Shown here in pieces: positions 47,851-59,863 of a stretch of DNA of 64,000 nucleotides (within the stretch, counting starts at the first letter, position 1; each line of letters starts with the position of its first letter). This stretch comes from Serripes groenlandicus. Lineage: Eukaryota > Mollusca > Bivalvia > Cardiida > Cardiidae. Below the pieces are notes generated by a model. It saw only the letters and a program-made list of their open reading frames with translations. It was not told where the DNA came from and ran no database searches. The stretch spans positions 110,685,543-110,749,542 of the forward strand of contig JASEVX010000003.1 of assembly GCA_031761405.1 (NCBI GenBank), in the 5' to 3' direction. Made by a program: the position numbers and the translations under genes.

Positions 47851-49170
47851 TATACCCTTCCATGATGATGTATAAGTTAAGATATGCGATATTATCATTA
47901 TTGCACATGTGATGTTATGCTAGATGTTAAATAAACCATAACAACTAGTTATTATTTATTATCAAACAATGTTAGTTCATCAAATTTCTTTAAATGAATT
48001 TGTATTTTGATAGTGTTTTCTTTTATTTATTCCGTATATTTGAGATAAATTTGATAACCTTGATATTAATTATTTAATGGTAACAATGGCTTAAATTAAC
48101 AATTCCTAACAACAAGAAACTATATAACGTGAAAGGAATATAACCATTTATGGATTTTTGAAGTAATAGCACAATGTAAAGGGTTTAGTTTTGATACATA
48201 AAATAATCTTCATCCGCTTATTACATGACTTGGTGGGGGTAACGAGTACGTGTCCGTGGATACACAATATATACCAGTAGTTCGAGAGGCTCGTGCATTT
48301 CCACTGGGAATATATATTTGTATCGCCACGTTGTTCGAGCCTTGAGCGTAGATAAGTGCAGTCAGGTATGGAGGAAAGCTTTGGAAACGCACAGTCGGGA
48401 CAGGTTAGTTTCAACCAACTCCCATAATTCGTTTTTATCTATTTTTCAGAATTGATGATTATCACGGTTTAGTCCATTTCAGGTTCAAGATTTCTGGTAT
48501 TACTTTGACAACACATAGACGTTCTTTAACTGTTATATTAAATTGATTCGTAGTTATTGTCAAATGACTGCACTAGCAAATGCATGCCTCTATCATACAT
48601 ATGTAGTTGTGTTGTGTCACTTGTGGAGTGGGTGAGGTGTTTGATGTATATGAGAGGGTGAGAATAATTACTTTACTCACAGTTACCTGTGAGTACAAAC
48701 CCTGTAAATGTATACAGGCTACCATAAAGCTGTAGTTTTATATAAAGTCCTGGCAGAGTCATACAGTTGTAAAGGGAATGATGTATTGGTACACATACCA
48801 CTTCTACAACCTTGCTGTGGAAGCCGGCTTTTATTGCGATGTTGGTACAGTGTTTGACTTTTTCCCAAAGTTTAGCATCGAACATCGCGGTTAAGTCCTG
48901 TCTCGGTGACCCGCGATTGCTTAACTCCGTGAAAGACCCGGTACACATAGAAAAATGTGCCAGCGTTGGGATTTTGGGATGACATCACCATCATCCCCGG
49001 AACCCCGTGGTTTCCAGTCATGTAACATTGGCTCCGCCAGGGAGCAGTTTTGAGACTTCGGAACGAAGTCAAGAGAAAAGAAGGAGAAATTTAACGGGAA
49101 TGGGGTGTTGGTACAGATACCATTTCCTCAGCTTTGCTGTGTAGGTCGGCTATAAAAGCCACGTTGGAAG
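47851..49170. other. Mostly unassigned, with one duplicated block
   Basis: 'ggtacacataccacttctac' with 'tttgctgtggaagccggctt'-like sequence (48785-48845) is repeated in diverged form at 49108-49165. The minus strand of 48850-49070 has overlapping open frames in two phases that could be a frameshifted exon. I cannot assign a family. Confidence 0.35.
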
Positions 49171-49361
49171 ACATCCTTGTTTCGTCTGTATATATGTAGA
49201 GTAATGGTCACACATCCTTTTTTCGTTGTTGTTAAACGTGATGTCAGAAAGCGTGTGTATATATGACATATATACACACGCTTTCTGACATCACGTTTAA
49301 CAACAACGAAAAAAGGATGTGTGACCATTACTCTACATATATACAGACGAAACAAGGATGT
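49171..49361. repeat. Perfect 95-bp palindrome
   Basis: The arms 49171-49265 and 49267-49361 are exact reverse complements with a single A between them. They contain the 41-bp satellite unit and a 'gatgtcagaaagcgtgtgta' block. A structure this size would extrude as a cruciform and is hard to clone or sequence, so a foldback assembly artefact has to be kept in mind. Confidence 0.9.
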
Positions 49362-49916
49362 GTGACAATTACTCTACATATATACAGACGAAACAAGGAT
49401 GTGTGACAATTACTCTACATATATACAGACGAAACAAGGATGTGTGACAATTACTCTACATACATACAGACGAAACAAGGGTGTGTGACCATTACTCTAC
49501 ACCCTTGTTTCGTCTGTATGTATGTAGAGTAATTGTCACACATCCTTGTTTCGTCTGTATATATGTAGAGTAATTGTCACACATCCTTGTTTCGTCTGTA
49601 TATATGTAGAGTAATTGTCACACATCCTTGTTTCGTCTGTATATATGTAGAGTAATGGACACACATCATTGTTTCGTTGTTGTTAAACGTGATGTCAGAA
49701 AGCGTGTGTATATATGTAAAGTAATGGTCACACATCCTTGTTTAGTCTGTATATATGAAGAGTAATGATCACACATCCCTGTTTCGTCTGTATATGTGTC
49801 GAATAATTGTCACTCATACTTGTTTCGTCTGTATATGTGTAGAGTAATTGTCACACATCCTTGTTTCGTCTGAATATATGTCGAGTAATTGTTACACATC
49901 CTCATTTCGTCTGTGT
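49183..49916. repeat. 41-bp satellite in alternating orientation
   Basis: The unit 'tatatgtagagtaattgtca' plus 'cacatccttgtttcgtctgta' repeats at 41 bp. It runs forward at the left edge, inverse over 49310-49484, then forward from 49499 to about 49916, where units become more diverged. Confidence 0.9.
49267..49716. repeat. Near-perfect palindrome, about 218-bp arms
   Basis: Arms 49267-49484 and 49499-49716 are reverse complements with very few differences (for example 'atggtcac' against 'atggacac'), around a 14-nt loop. The left arm is also the right arm of the preceding 95-bp palindrome and its continuation, so the region is three alternating copies. Confidence 0.88.
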
Positions 49917-50399
49917 TAAGCTTCTTACCGAAGTCAATGTCATTATACTTTTCACTGGGGTGTTTTAACATTTTGCATAGAATAATTGACGAACAGACAT
50001 CAAACAAACAAGCATACTGCGACGATGGTTCTCTCTTGTCTCTACTCTCACGACACCGCACGAATAATGAAACAAGCTATCGAGTTGTCGCGAGACCAGC
50101 GTCAAATTCACTTGAATATTTCTTCTCCTCGTGTAAAAGTACGGGAAACGGAAGTTGTAATGGCTATGTGAAGTGCTCTCTGGTTGGTCGATATTTGGTC
50201 GTGTCCGGATTTTTAGCCAAATAGCGATCAGGTAATAGGAAACCATTTATTTTTGTGTCGATATATTTATTTAGTTTTGACGTGTCTGTGTTTTCCGCGG
50301 AAATGGTACCCCTTACGGCAACTCAAATGTTAAGAAAACGAAGAGACGGATCAAAAATCGGGACGATCATTCGATGTAGCAACTGATGGGCAACACAAC

Positions 50400-50620
50400 G
50401 CACACCGAGTGGTTTCTAAATTCGAAAAAATGTTTTCGCCCGTTTCCATAGCAACGGTGGTTTCTATGGCGACCATACTATAAATGGAACAACTAGAGCC
50501 TAGACCCTTCATCCCTACCAAGTTTGGTCGAAATCCGTTGAATAGATTTGGCGCTACGCTTGCCAGAAACAAACAAACAAACGGACAGAAACGAAGACCG
50601 ACTTTAAGGGTCTCTAGAAG
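50400..50620 (+). mobile_element. Retroelement 3'-UTR-like fragment
   Basis: Contains 'ctaccaagtttggtcgaaat', 'ccgttgaatagatttggcgc' and 'aaacaaacaaacaaacggac', a phrase I associate with 3' ends of invertebrate retroelements. No coding sequence attached. Confidence 0.5.
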
Positions 50621-50739
50621 AGAGAACAATAAATCCTTTTACTTAGATATTATAGGTAAGGATAGTATTCGTTTGAATCGTGTAGTATGCCGTTTTCAAC
50701 AGCATTTCAAGTATATAGCAGTGTAATAGCAAGAGCTGT

Positions 50740-52650
50740 CGCTCGACTTTTTCGTATTTACCAATAAAACTAAGCTTTTTGGGGTGGTAGGTAATGATGG
50801 TTGATACATATTGTAAATGTTTAAGCTATATCTCTTATACGAAGATGTAAAATTATGTGTTAAACATCTAAATAACGTATCTGATATCTTCGATTGTGAC
50901 GTTGGATTATTGCAGGGAGAGACCATGTCACCAATATTATTTTCACTGATTTTAAATGTCATTGAGTTATTTTTACAACAGAATACAGCTCATGACTTTA
51001 CGCTTGGCCAATTATCCATTTATTTACTCTTATTTGCTGACGACTCGGTTTTAATTTCAGATACCGAGGACGGTCTACAGAATTTATTGAATGCTTTCTA
51101 ATTATATTGTAAAAACTAACCGTAAATGCTGAAAAAAACAAAATAGTTGTTTTTCAAAAAGGCAGGAAGGCTAAAAATTGATACAATTTTAAATATCGTG
51201 GCAAAAGTATAGAACAATTGCCCACTTTTAATTACTTAGGAATTATGTTTACAGGTAACGGGACCTTCCATAATGCTATTAAAACATTGGTTGGTAAAGC
51301 TAATCGGGCTCTGAGCGATTAATCACTATTACTAGGGCTAAAGAAATACCATTAACAATTATGCTTGATTTATTCGATTCCTTTGTCGCATCTATTATTT
51401 ATTATTCCAGTGAAGTGTGGGGCTTCTTAACTTGTGAATTGGTAGAAAGATTGCATAGAAAATTTCTTAAGAGATTATTAAAAGTAAAACCCTCAACTAG
51501 CAATTCTGCTATATATGGGGAGTTTGGAAAGTTTCTATGTCATTATTAAAATTAGAATTATTAAATATTTTATAAAACTTTTTACTGAAAAGGGAAATAA
51601 TTGTATCCTTTATACATTATTAAACTATAATATTAATCTAAATAGTAGCGATTCAAATGCTGATTGGGTCAGAAACGTTAATCATTTGCTACAGACTATT
51701 TGATTTTATGATGTATGGTTATTCCCAGCATCTGTTAACATAAAGACGTTCATTCCAGTTTTGCGACAAAGATTGATCGACATGTACATAGCTGAATGGT
51801 ATATTGACTTAAATATTAAACCTTCAATGATTTTATACAAACCTCTAAAAAACACTTTTCATAGGTCTTGCTACCTTGGAAAAATGAATATTCAAACTTA
51901 CAGAAATGCCGTTGCGAGATTACGCTTATCGTCACATCAATTAATTATTAAAACAGGTCGACATAGAAAAATCAAAAGAGAAGATAGGAAATGTACTCTC
52001 TGCAATTTAAATGCCATTGAAGACGAGTTTCATTTGATGCTAGTTTGTCCTTTTGATCAAGAACTAAGACATATATATATAAAGAAAATGTATTACAATA
52101 ATCCTAATATGTACAAATTCATTTCTATGTTAAACTCATCAAATCTAAATGTTTTAAATGCAATTGGAATATACTATACCAAAGCTAACCACAAAATAAT
52201 TAGTGTACTTAATGTAGTAAATGAATGGACGTTGAGAGTTATGGCTCCTTTTCCTGTTGAGCTTATTGCTTAACATGGCATGAATACATAGCACCAAGCG
52301 CTTTATCCGAATATCTGCATACTTATATATTCCGCTCATTTCAAACATTATTTCCGCCTTCTTGGGAAGTGCATTATTCTTGTTAAACTGTATGTCTATT
52401 TTTTTGTCGTATGCATTTCGTATGCACATGTATATTGTAAATGTTTTGACGATGAACAATGTGTTCAAGTCGTATGAATAAACTTCTGTTCTGTTCTGTT
52501 CTCTTATGGTTTTATGATTTGGTATGAATAACTTAACCAACATTCTAAATCGAAAAAGGGACGTAAGTCTTTAAAAAAACATTACTGAGTTATGAACTCT
52601 TGTCTATTCGTGGAGGTTATGATGGTCAATACTTATTGTAAGTGTATAAT
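50740..52650. repeat. About 150-bp repeat unit, split by a LINE
   Basis: 50740-50838 and 52508-52650 join into one unit of the repeat also present in tandem at 54926-55410: '...aagctatatctcttatggtt' and 'tttggtatgaataacttaac', 'ggtaatgatggttgatacat'. The LINE at 50839-52500 interrupts it. Confidence 0.75.
50839..52500 (+). pseudogene. 5'-truncated LINE (reverse transcriptase C-terminal part)
   Basis: The frames give VGLLQGETMSPILFSLILN and LLFADDSVLI (catalytic FADD box), then SSEVWGFLT, and in the last open frame a C-terminal zinc-knuckle-like motif C-x2-C-x9-H-x4-C (CTLC ... EFHLMLVC) with stop at 52271. A stop after NAF near 51101 and later frame changes disable it. The 3' end has 'ttctgttctgttctgtt' units, as in CR1-related elements. 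The 7-bp 'ctcttat' at 50832-50838 and 52501-52507 is the target duplication. 5' truncation is usual for target-primed reverse transcription. Confidence 0.88.
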
Positions 52651-53081
52651 TGACGCCGCGTGGGAGCGCGGCGTCAGTATGGGATAGGTTTTAATTTTGT
52701 ACCATGGGGTGACGTAATCGAAAAGGGAGAAACCAATGTTATTATTGTTAAAAAAACCTCTGTTGTTTGATTGAAAAAAAACAACCTTTATGAATCAATA
52801 AATTGTATTAACTGATTTAAGAAACAACAAGATACAAAATACGTTTGTCTTCTACCGTTATTACAAAACTTTATACACATTTAATTTGTATTTAATAACT
52901 TTTCCCCAACTGTCTAGGCTACGCTGTTTTTGATTGTTTGGTTTACGGCCCTGACCCAATTCATCAAAGCTCAGAGAAAAAGTTCACTTTTCCCAAACTT
53001 TCTAGGCTACGCGTTTTTAATTGTTTAGTTTACGGACCCAAAATTCGCCGGATGTTTTTGCCTATTTATAAAAGTGTGTGA

Positions 53082-54062
53082 AGTTGGCAGAGCATTAGAC
53101 GTTAGACATTAGACATTCCAAAAAAATATTCGAATGTCTAATTAGACGTTAGACATTCGATTAGACATTCGCTAATTTTGATTATCGAATGTCTAATTAG
53201 ACATTAGACATTCGATTAGACATTCGCAAATTACAAGATCTATAACCCAAATTCGTCGGAGGGCATTGTACATTCAAAAAACGAATGTCTAATTGGTCAG
53301 ACATTAGACATTCGATTAGACATTCGCAAATTAAGGGATTTAGGTACCAAATTCGTCGGAGGTCATTGTACATGCAAAAAACGAATGTCTAATTTGTCAG
53401 TTAGACATTAGACATTCGATTAGACATTCGATTAGACATTCGCGAATTACGATATTTAGGTTCCAAATTCGTCGTAGGTCAACGTACAATCAAAAAACGA
53501 ATGTCTAATTGGTCAGTTAGACATTAGACATTCGATTAGACATTCGCAAATTAAGAGATTTAGGTACCAAATTCGTCGGAGGTCATTGTACGTGCAACAA
53601 ACGAATGTCTAATTGGTCAGTTAGACATTAGACATTCGATTAGACATTCGCAAATTACTATACTTAGGTTCCAAATTCGTCATTCGCAAATTAAGGGATT
53701 TAGGTACTAAATTCGTCGGAGGTCATTATACATGCAAAAAACGAATGTCTAATTGATCAGTTAGACATTAGACATTCGATTAGACATTCGCAAATTAAGA
53801 GATTTAGGTACCAAATTAATCAGAGATCAATGTACATTAAAAAAACGAATGTCTAATTGGTCAATTAGACATTAGACATTCGATTAGACATTCGCAAATT
53901 AAGAGATTTATGTACCAAATTCATCAGAGATCAATGTACATTAAAAAAACGAATGTCTAATTGATCAGTTAGACATTAGACATTCGATTAGACATTCGCA
54001 AATTAAGAGGTTTAGGTACGAAATTTGTCTGAGGTCATTGTACACGCAAAAAACGAATGTCT
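53082..54062. repeat. About 105-bp satellite, eight or more units
   Basis: 'acgaatgtctaattggtcag' starts successive units near 53280, 53380, 53496, 53601, 53739, 53845, 53949 and 54052. Each contains 'ttagacattagacattcgat' and 'attcgtcggaggtcattgta'. The gacattcg / cgaatgtc words are inverted within each unit, so every unit can fold. Confidence 0.92.
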
Positions 54063-54605
54063 TATTGGTCAAATAACTTGAACATATTGATAACTCGAAC
54101 ATATCGATATCTCGAACATACCGATGACTCGAACACATCGATATCTCGAATACATTGATAAAACGAATGTTTTTAACTTGAACATTTATTGACAAATCGA
54201 ACATATCGATATCTCGAAACTTTTGATATTTCGAACTTTCCAATATCTCGAACTTTCGATATCTCGAACTTTCCGATATCTCGGATTTTTTTTTTTTTTT
54301 TTTCTCTTCTCGATATCTCGAACTTTCCAATAACTTTTCGATATCTTTAAAAAAAAAATACGTACGAGATATCGACAAGTTCGAGATACCGAAAATTTTC
54401 GAGATATCGGAAAGTTCGAGATATCGAAAAAAATATGGTAAGTTCGAGATATCGAAAAAAAAAAAAATCTTTTTCGAAAAGTTCGAGATATCGGGGGAAA
54501 AAAAAAAGAAAAAAAAAAAAGATATCAAAATGTTCGAACATTTCGATTTCTCGATTATTTTTTTTGATATTTTTTTTCTCGTTATCTCAGAAATTTGCGA
54601 TATCT

Positions 54606-54641
<36 letters not shown>

Positions 54642-54680
54642 CTCGAACATTTTGAGATATCGATTTGAAACCGTGTATTG
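54063..54680. repeat. 'atatctcgaac' simple array, inverted halves, poly-A/T runs
   Basis: Short words 'gatatctcgaac' and 'gataactcgaac' in the left half, their reverse complement 'gttcgagatatc' in the middle, and long A- and T-runs up to about 40 nt. An open frame across it is due to composition. The word 'aactcgaa' also dominates the satellites at 1.1-3.0 kb. Confidence 0.85.
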
Positions 54681-54925
54681 GTAAAAAATTAAGAAACTTC
54701 ATGTTGTATGGTAACCTTTTATTATAGGCTATGGTAGCCAGGTGAGCAATATAGGCACATCTTGGCCTTTTTGGTTATGATAAAGGGACATTTGGCCTTC
54801 TTGTTCGAAATATTTACATCCTGTCTGTTTTTAACACGTTATTTAAATGTACTGAACTACATCTGCTTCCTTTAAGTCATGCTTCAAAATCATGCGCGGC
54901 GTCCTTTGATGCTCTGCATCAAAAT

Positions 54926-55510
54926 TCGTCTTGTCAATATCTCTAATGGTTTGAAAAATGTGGGGTGGAACGAAAAGCTTACTTTATCATATTATTTATA
55001 AGCAAGGTACTTTATAAGTCGAATACATATTGTACGTGTTTTAGCTATATCTCTTATGGTTTATGATTTGGTATAAAAAACTTAACCAAAAGGGCCATAA
55101 TTCTTACAAAAAAACATTGACAGAGTTATGTTCTTTTGTCTTTTGGGGTAAATTATGGTGAATTAGTATTGTAAGTGTATAAGCTATATATGGAATGGTT
55201 TTTAAAATAAGGTGGGGTGTTACGAAAAAACTTAACTAAACTCCCAAGTCGAAAAAGAGCCATACTTCTTACAAAAACCTTGACAGAATTGTGTATTCTT
55301 GTCTGTTCATGGAGGTAATGATGGTGAACAAGTGCTGTAAGTTTCAAAGCAATATCCCTAATAGTTTTGAAAAAAAAGTGAGGTGGTACAAAAAACTTAA
55401 CCAATGTGTGACGCCAAACGCCGACGCCGACGCCAACGCTGACGCCAACCCCGACGCCGAGGCAAGTAGTATAAATAGCCCTTTTCTTCGAAAAGTCCGA
55501 GCTTAAATCG
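54926..55510 (+). mobile_element. Repeat units ending in a (GACGCC)n tail
   Basis: Two to three units of the ~150-bp repeat ('ttagctatatctcttatggt', 'ttgacagagttatgttcttt', 'gtaatgatggtgaacaagtg') followed by 'cgccgacgccgacgccaacg' and 'gaaaagtccgagcttaaatc'. This looks like the 3' UTR and tail of a non-LTR retroelement. Confidence 0.55.
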
Positions 55511-57745
55511 GGTTTTGCAATAAATTATTGTAATACAATTTTTTACAGCGAAAAAAGCAATAAAAGTGAGTTTTGTAATAAAAACCACTCCAAAGCTTTA
55601 TAACTCGACGAGCAAACATGTTGTGACTTGCGATGATATTCTTTAGTCAATACACACATTATTACAATGATATGGCCCATCGGAATATGATTCTTCGTTT
55701 TGTCGTATGGCACTTCTTAAAAAAAAAAAAGGTTTTACATAACCATGTCACATTTGATGTCACATTGGTATGTAAAAGCTGTTTTCTTCTTGCAAGGAAT
55801 GATATATGACTCGTATTCCGATTTGCAATATCCTTATAGTAATTTAGGTATTGAATATCATCATCATAAGTCACAACACATGTGTAAGTCGAGTTCTAAA
55901 GCGTTTGGGTGATTTATTAAAAAACTCACTTTTATTGCAATTATCGATGTAAAGAATTTAATTACAATTTTTGTAATTGCAACGAGTATTTTTTTCGGAG
56001 TTTTAATCTAGGTGAAAACCCGTTTATATTACAAAACTCGTTGCTACATAGCAGTGATTCCTGGGCAGTATTTCATGCCAGTAGTGTTGGTAAGCATATC
56101 ATGAAACGCAGTAATGCTATCCCCGAAAACCTTAGCGCCAAGGAGCTATGCCACGACTGTCATGTTTAGTCTTGTTAATGATATATAATGTCTCATATAC
56201 ATTGTGTAACAGTAGTATTGTAATGGTTTCCTATAATATATAACGTGGTTCAATGAACCTGCGTGTTATAAGACTGTCAACAGTATAAGGAGTGTCAAAC
56301 ATCTACATTGTAAGCTCGACATCGAGTCCCGTGACGAGCGGGTTCTGACTTTGGAAAATCCTGATTTTCTTTTTGTGTTGCGTCATGTGATAAAATTAAT
56401 CTGACATTCGTTGTCATTTCATGTCAGATCCTATATTCATGATACTACGGAGCGTGTGTCAATACATTATATTAATTTACCTATACATGTATGTACAAGT
56501 AAACGTGTTGAATTAACACGCAAAGTCACCCCTGACGTCACACTACATGTACACTAGCGTGTTGACCCTCTGAGTACTAAATAGTCCGAGTCACTGTCAA
56601 AGATGACACTTTTTCGTTTCCTCGCTACTCCTGGGATGGAAAATGACTAAATACCAGTGTTGGTAGCCTTTGCAGGATTTACGTTGATATTAAACGTGCC
56701 ACCAAACATATTGCCAGCAAACAGGTTGTTTAATGCACCTTGGAATGTTTAGTTTGACGACTGTGAGGGGGAATTCCGTGTTGTGCTCGATTCCGCGTTG
56801 AGTTAGGTCGAGTTGTACTGTGCAGGCTGTTGCGTGCTTGTCAGGATATCAGAGATGGTTTTGTGCTGAGCTTCACTGATATGGCTGTAATTATTCACGG
56901 ATTGGATGTTAAGGTGACCAGTTATCTGCTAATCTGATTTGCTGGAACGTTATTTTTCTGCAAATTTTTGCGCAAAATGTTTCCGTGCACTGTGATTAGT
57001 CAGCCGTTTTGTTTGGGATAAACGTGCTGCAGTAGCCATTCTCTTCATAGTCGAGGTAAGTTTGTTTTGACCGAATGGTTGACGTTTGAAACCACTGATA
57101 TCCGGCTTTCATGGCATTCTGATTTGTGTGTGTGGATATGTAGAAAGGATCTGCTGGGTTGGGACAATTAACTGGGCGTTTGCTGGCATATAATGTGTAT
57201 ATATTGACTGTACATTTGTCTGGCTCAGTGAGGTTAGCCCAATGTTTTGGTTTAACAGGGCGAACAGCTCAAGGATTATTACCTTGGCGAGTTTCGTGTC
57301 TGTCTGTCCGCGAATTAAAGGTACTCGTGACCACTTCCATCATAAAATAATTTCACATCACCTCAACACATATCACGATGCTTGCAATACTTCTCTCACC
57401 TTCACAAAATCGATGTCATGCATGACAGAATGACTATAGTTCTTGTTACGAAGATGCCATTCAAACTTGCCTAGAAACGCCAGCAATTAAACTGGCTCAT
57501 AGTTCGTCCCGTCACATTTCCAAACACTGACGAAGAATTTTGCATAGGATCGGATCTAGTTCTGGCAGGGGTATGTCATGGACTTCTCTTGAATCTTACT
57601 GTGTAAGCATGTAGTATTTCAAAGGTTTCAAATCATAGAATGTTTTAGATGCCGTACTTTTGCTCTTTTGATTAGCAACTATATTGGTCACATCAATCTC
57701 TGAAACATCCCGAAAGCGGTCATTTCCTGTCGTCTGGCCAAAATG
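55511..57745. other. Largely unassigned
   Basis: 56318-56366 is a SINE-C fragment (catcgagtcccgtgacgagc, gggttctgactttgg). A good splice donor (gtcgag|gtaag) sits at about 57056, but no exon could be completed around it. Otherwise nothing recognised. Confidence 0.4.
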
Positions 57746-57970
57746 TTAACTGGCAATGTGTACCAGGTAAAGTCTTTCCGCTGGCAAATCAACTTCAAAA
57801 TCAATGCCATCAACCAGACCTGTGTAGATTTCACCCTCCGTAGAACTTTTATGACCGATACTGGTCCCTTTACCTCGTCCATCTACCGTGACTGTTGTGT
57901 TAAGCGGATACACGTTCTCAGTCATTTTGTAAACATACGCGGAGGAATCCAAAAATAGTGATTTGGTCAT
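57746..57970 (-). CDS. Unclassified small open frame, possibly retroelement remnant
   Basis: ATG at 57970, 74 codons, stop at 57746. The sequence (SLFLDSSAYVYKMTENVYPL ... VTVDGRGKGTSIGHKSS) has a protein-like composition, and LDSSA followed by VTVDGR is faintly like a copia-type aspartic protease region. Its active-site motif would be DSG/DTG, which is absent. Low confidence that it is a gene. Confidence 0.2.
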   Translation of the reverse strand: MTKSLFLDSSAYVYKMTENVYPLNTTVTVDGRGKGTSIGHKSSTEGEIYTGLVDGIDFEVDLPAERLYLVHIAS

Positions 57971-59057
57971 GTTATATTACACTAGTTGTATATAAGATCG
58001 TGTTTAAGCATTGGTATGTGATAAATTGTAGATATATTAACAATCTAAAGTATCTAACATACATTTGTCAATACTGTATGGTAATATATTATGTGAAGGT
58101 TCGTATAAAGTCGTCTTGACTAATATATTATGTAACATCAATATAAACATAATCGTATTCAAAATAAAGAAAATTAATAAATTTGTGATATGCATGCATC
58201 TCATTTTAACAAACTATAGTTGTAACAAAAGAATACAACAATGGCAAATCATATAATCCGTTATTTCATTGGCTTTCGTCTAATCATTTTTAATTCACTG
58301 CAAGTACATAGTACGCATGGCGCAGATAGACCGCTGTTATCCACATGCATGAATTTAAACTATACGTGATATCGAAATTAACGGAAACGTTTTATTGTAG
58401 TCGGTAGTATGTGTATGGAATTAATCCGCCAATAACTTTGCCGAACTGTAAATTGATTGTCTTTCAAGATCAACATCGAAGTAAGTCAATATCAAGACAC
58501 CATTGTTCATTGAATGTTAAGGACCATAGGGAACATCCGTTTCACAGATGCAAGAACTTGTGATCATATACGACTTAGCCTGCTTAGATAAACAGGCTTG
58601 ATAAGGTTTTGGTAAATACTTCTTTGACTTCTTTCATTATCTATATACTCAAACGATTGTGACTTTGTAAATATATATCCAAAACTAATAAATTAGTATA
58701 CATGTATACATATACAATACGTTAGCAATACCAAATATTGGCGTCTTTGAAGATATTTGCATTGCTGAGTAAATGCGTTTGTGCTTTCACTAGGTAATAC
58801 CCGTATATACTAACTTCTCTGTGATAAATGTCGATATCAAATGTGTGAACAATTAAGTCAGTGAGAAATGCTCGATCTACTTGAGTTATTTTATCGTCCT
58901 GTGGTTCGCTAGATGTCACCCTGTATTTCACATATGTTTCGTATACCTATCCGTGCGTTGAACTGTGAACATATTTGAGGGTTAACAAACCAAAGGAAGT
59001 TGTAGCTCACTGTTGAGAGTTATAAAATAAAGTAGCGCAGTGTGTTGCGCATATTGA
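57971..59057. other. Non-coding, nothing recognised
   Basis: AT-rich, no supported exon or shared repeat. Confidence 0.4.
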
Positions 59058-59863
59058 TAATATATCTATAGGTGCTACCTGTTTACGAAAAAATCGCAAG
59101 ATAATTATAAACAAAATTTAAAGAGCATACTTTGGCCATAAACATTTTTTTTATAAGTAACTGACTAGACGATAATAATATTAATGTCATATTTCTTGCA
59201 TTATCAGAACATATTTGGAATTCGTATTGCTTTCGTCTATTATTACGAACAGAAAATGATGAAGTAAAGACTTTCAGAAAATCAAGGAATACATTTATAA
59301 TGAATGAGTTTAAAACATGAGGGCCAAGATGATCCTTAATCGATCATCTGCATTATGGTAAAGAAGAAAATAGATCAGCCCTTTTTCTGATGCCACCTGG
59401 CGACTGCCTTTTTCAACGAGTCAATATGACTGGATCAAATCATGTAAGGGGGTCACATTTCTGCTAAACTCTTTCCCTATTAGACACGGTTTCTGACGCC
59501 TTTGCAGCAGACGATTTAGGAAAAGATTGTCGCCAAAAGAACAATTGCTCCTTATGAGAAAGTTATCCTTTTGCCACAATGATAAACAATTATACTTTGA
59601 ATGATTGAGTCTAAAGCTCATGTATAGGAAACGACGTCGCTCCATTGACGATTCTTCAAGATGAAGTGTTACGGAAATGACGTCACGTCCTTCTTTGGCT
59701 ACGATACAGTCAACATTTAGATTCGGGCGTAGTGGGCTTTTGCTGTCGGAGTTCCATTTATTTTTAACTTTTCGTACAAACGTTAATTCCCACATAACAG
59801 TTTTTCGTCATATTTTATACATGGATTTGGCCAGTTTCATTTCAGAAAGCTTCATGGGTTATT
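59058..59863. mobile_element. Element Y, copy 2 (inverse of 41448-42742)
   Basis: Contains 'taatatatctataggtgcta', 'cgataataatattaatgtca', 'gatcatctgcattatggtaa', 'ctttggctacgatacagtca' and 'gaaagcttcatgggttatt', each the inverse of a block in copy 1. It has only a remnant of the 80-bp tandem unit. An element P piece lies at about 59466-59590. A 124-codon minus-strand frame across it is not preserved in copy 1. Confidence 0.8.

Larger units (their letters stand above)
52652..54925 (-). mobile_element. Element X, copy 2 with central satellite arrays
   Basis: The left 400 bp (gacgccgcgtgggagcgcgg hairpin, 'gattttaattttgtacc'-like segment, 'gtttggtttacggccctgac') and right 200 bp (ggctatggtagccaggtgag, 'tttaagtcatgcttcaaaat', 'gctctgcatcaaaattcgtc') are the inverse of element X copy 1. 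It sits within the ~150-bp repeat region, which continues on both sides. Between the two conserved ends lie the arrays described separately. Confidence 0.68.

Noticed and set aside
49201..49916. CRISPR-like array
   Set aside because: The 41-bp units are contiguous without spacers, alternate in orientation, and the setting is eukaryotic.
53965..54702. 245-codon minus-strand frame rich in Lys, Phe and Ile
   Set aside because: Spans poly-A/T runs and simple 'atatctcgaac' repeats; composition artefact.
59421..59795. 124-codon minus-strand frame in element Y copy 2
   Set aside because: The homologous stretch in copy 1 does not keep the frame, and part of it is an element P insertion.
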